Shown: piece by piece, positions 62,580-64,000 of the stretch | Layout: every line of letters starts with the position of its first letter | Numbering within the stretch: position 1 is the stretch's first letter | NCBI GenBank assembly: GCA_022702545.1 | Contig: JAHRBC010000001.1 | Coordinates: 7,130,001 to 7,194,000 of the forward strand | Direction: 5' to 3' | Length of the DNA stretch: 64,000 bases | Source: Phycomyces nitens | Taxonomy: Eukaryota; Mucoromycota; Mucoromycetes; Mucorales; Phycomycetaceae | Notes under the pieces: model-generated | What the model was told of the DNA's origin: nothing | Seen by the model: the letters and a program-made list of their open reading frames with translations, nothing else | Databases searched by the model: none | Translations under genes and position numbers: made by a program

Positions 62580-63791
62580 GTGATAAAAAGAGCCAAGGAA
62601 GGATTGGAGGAAGCCTTTATTTCTGTCTTCTGAACCAAGTTCTGAGTAACATTGATTCAACCATTGTGATCAGGTACAACAAGGCCATTTGAGTTTTTTC
62701 ACTTTCTGCTGGTGACACGACCTTTAGCCATAATTGTGATTGGAGATTTCCTGGTATTTTTAAGCCCAATACATTGGCCTTTAATCCTCTTGTCCTACTC
62801 TACCTGTCATCTTTTATTATTAATCCTTATAAAAGAGAGGGATTGTGGTTGTGGATTTGGCAGTAGAACCCACAAGATGCCAATTTACCATCAATTTTAT
62901 TCATACTTGCAGTCAATATAAGAAAAAAAAAGTTCTTTATGCATGTAGGTAGCCAGCCATCATATTCTCACAAACCATACACAAACACGGTTCGTTTATG
63001 ACATCCCCCAACCCCCACCCCTGAATATCGCGTCTGTAATCGATTGCTTGGTTTGATGGCAACCATTGGCGTTTGTATTCTGTGGCCAAGCCAAGGACAC
63101 ACGGGCCACATATATGTAAATGGGTCTAGAGAAGAGTGTGGCTATTGGGATGCTTTTTATAGACTGAACATTCTTCAATGACACCAAGAACGTGCGCAAG
63201 ATAGAACCCCTTGTATCTACTGTCGCATAAACCGCGCCACAAAAATATAGGGATTGTATGTCAATCACCTTTTTTCCCTCCATTTTTAAGCTTGCTCATC
63301 ATAACTTGAAATGAATGTCCATGTATTTCAAAGCCTGTATTGCATTGTGGGGCATGCCCCCTGACTATAAATACATTTGCCCGGTTCAGCTGTGATTTCA
63401 CTCTGGGTATGGTACAACCAGCACCCAGACCAAGTCAGATCTGATGTTTGAAGAAAGTGTGTTCCTACAGATCCATTACATTTGCACGTCTGTATGTATG
63501 TATGTATGTGTGTGTATAGATATGTACGTATGTGTGTGAAAAAAGCGAGCTTTCATTAGCTGATAAACAATCCATCTCTTTATCTCTCAAAAGATCAGCA
63601 TAGTCCCCGTGTCTGGTGAAATAGAATTACATAAGGTTTATGGTGGAACCTAGTTTTATATTCCCATCAGCAATTTTGTAAGAGAGAGATAGAGAAAATA
63701 AGAAGAAGAAGAAAAACGCCAAAGGGCCTTAAAGGTTGGTTAAATGTTATCCTGACACCTATTCTATACCAATTTGCACTTGCAGGGTGTT
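62236..63791. other. Non-coding right flank
   Basis: Upstream region of the LRG1-like gene followed by non-coding DNA. It has an ATT/AAT run (62511-62580), AT runs (62370-62395) and a TATAAATA box at about 63366 with no open frame behind it. A GTAT-rich tract (63490-63535) and a GA-rich tract (63680-63715) follow. No gene supported. Confidence 0.5.
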
Positions 63792-63971
63792 TTATTGTAT
63801 CGAGTAGATCCAATTCATTACCTCAATCCAAGAGCTTAACAAATGAGCAATATCCTTGATCAGGCCATCATAGCCTCTTTGAGTGATTGCTTTTCTGAAA
63901 CCAAACTCCAAATGTCCATAGTACTCGCAGTCGACAAGAGGCTTTCCATTGCCCCCAAATCTCCAGGAAGG
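63792..63971 (-). CDS. Possible partial exon of a gene running off the right edge
   Basis: One minus-strand frame is open for about 59 codons from the in-frame stop at 63974 to TAA at 63794: KPLVDCEYYGHLEFGFRKAI, then TQRGYDGLIKDIAHLLSSWI. Composition is coding-like, whereas the other two frames are poorer. An acceptor-like CTGGAG is at about 63961, and a GAG|GTAATG donor at 63821 would end the exon earlier. No family recognised. Confidence 0.35.
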   Translation of the reverse strand, partial: PSWRFGGNGKPLVDCEYYGHLEFGFRKAITQRGYDGLIKDIAHLLSSWIEVMNWIYSIQ

Positions 63972-64000
63972 TTATTGGTTTTAGCCTTGTCTTTTAGGCA

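Overview
The window is nuclear DNA of a filamentous fungus, most likely an early-diverging Mucoromycota (Mucorales-like) species. Genes carry many short introns (about 45-90 nt), intergenic DNA is very AT-rich, and the housekeeping proteins are clearly fungal. They include the sterol isomerase ERG2, a PMT mannosyltransferase, SEC9, a LIM-RhoGAP of the Lrg1 type and Itc1. The transposase remnants resemble those I associate with Mucorales. No database could be searched, so names rest on motif recognition and on reading frames that join cleanly across introns.

Layout. 0-31.4 kb is a normal gene-rich segment: cytochrome P450 (+), ITC1-like ISWI subunit (-), DIS3/RRP44 exosome nuclease (+), homeodomain factor (-), DPH2 (-), VPS74/GOLPH3 (-), divergent PMT (+), ERG2 (+), an unrecognised 421-aa protein (+) and a UCH37-type deubiquitinase with a long repetitive N-terminal extension (+). 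31.4-51.2 kb is an accessory island with no recognisable core gene. It holds decayed orphan ORFs, a broken Tc1/mariner transposase, a broken piggyBac transposase, three intronless paralogous F-box genes, a 5-kb AT-rich desert, and a fragment that I read as a decayed Fanzor (eukaryotic TnpB-like) nuclease. 51.2-62.3 kb returns to core genes: SEC9 (+) and RPN1 (-) converge with about 100 bp between stops, followed by a decayed Tc1/mariner element with visible terminal inverted repeats and an LRG1-like LIM-RhoGAP gene (-). The last 1.7 kb is non-coding apart from a possible partial exon at the right edge.

For P450, DIS3, homeobox, VPS74, PMT, ERG2, the 421-aa protein, UCH37 and SEC9 I reconstructed every exon and each total length is divisible by three. 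For ITC1, DPH2, RPN1 and LRG1 only the outer limits and selected junctions were resolved.

Main points for follow-up: (1) six introns in six genes need a GC donor, always GCAAGT, to keep frame; (2) the Fanzor-like relic; (3) a PMT in which the Asp of the usual Asp-Glu catalytic motif reads Gly; (4) a UCH37 enzyme with an in-frame 18-bp minisatellite in a ~365-residue extension; (5) the F-box paralogue trio inside the transposon-littered island; (6) a Cys-rich insertion in DPH2.
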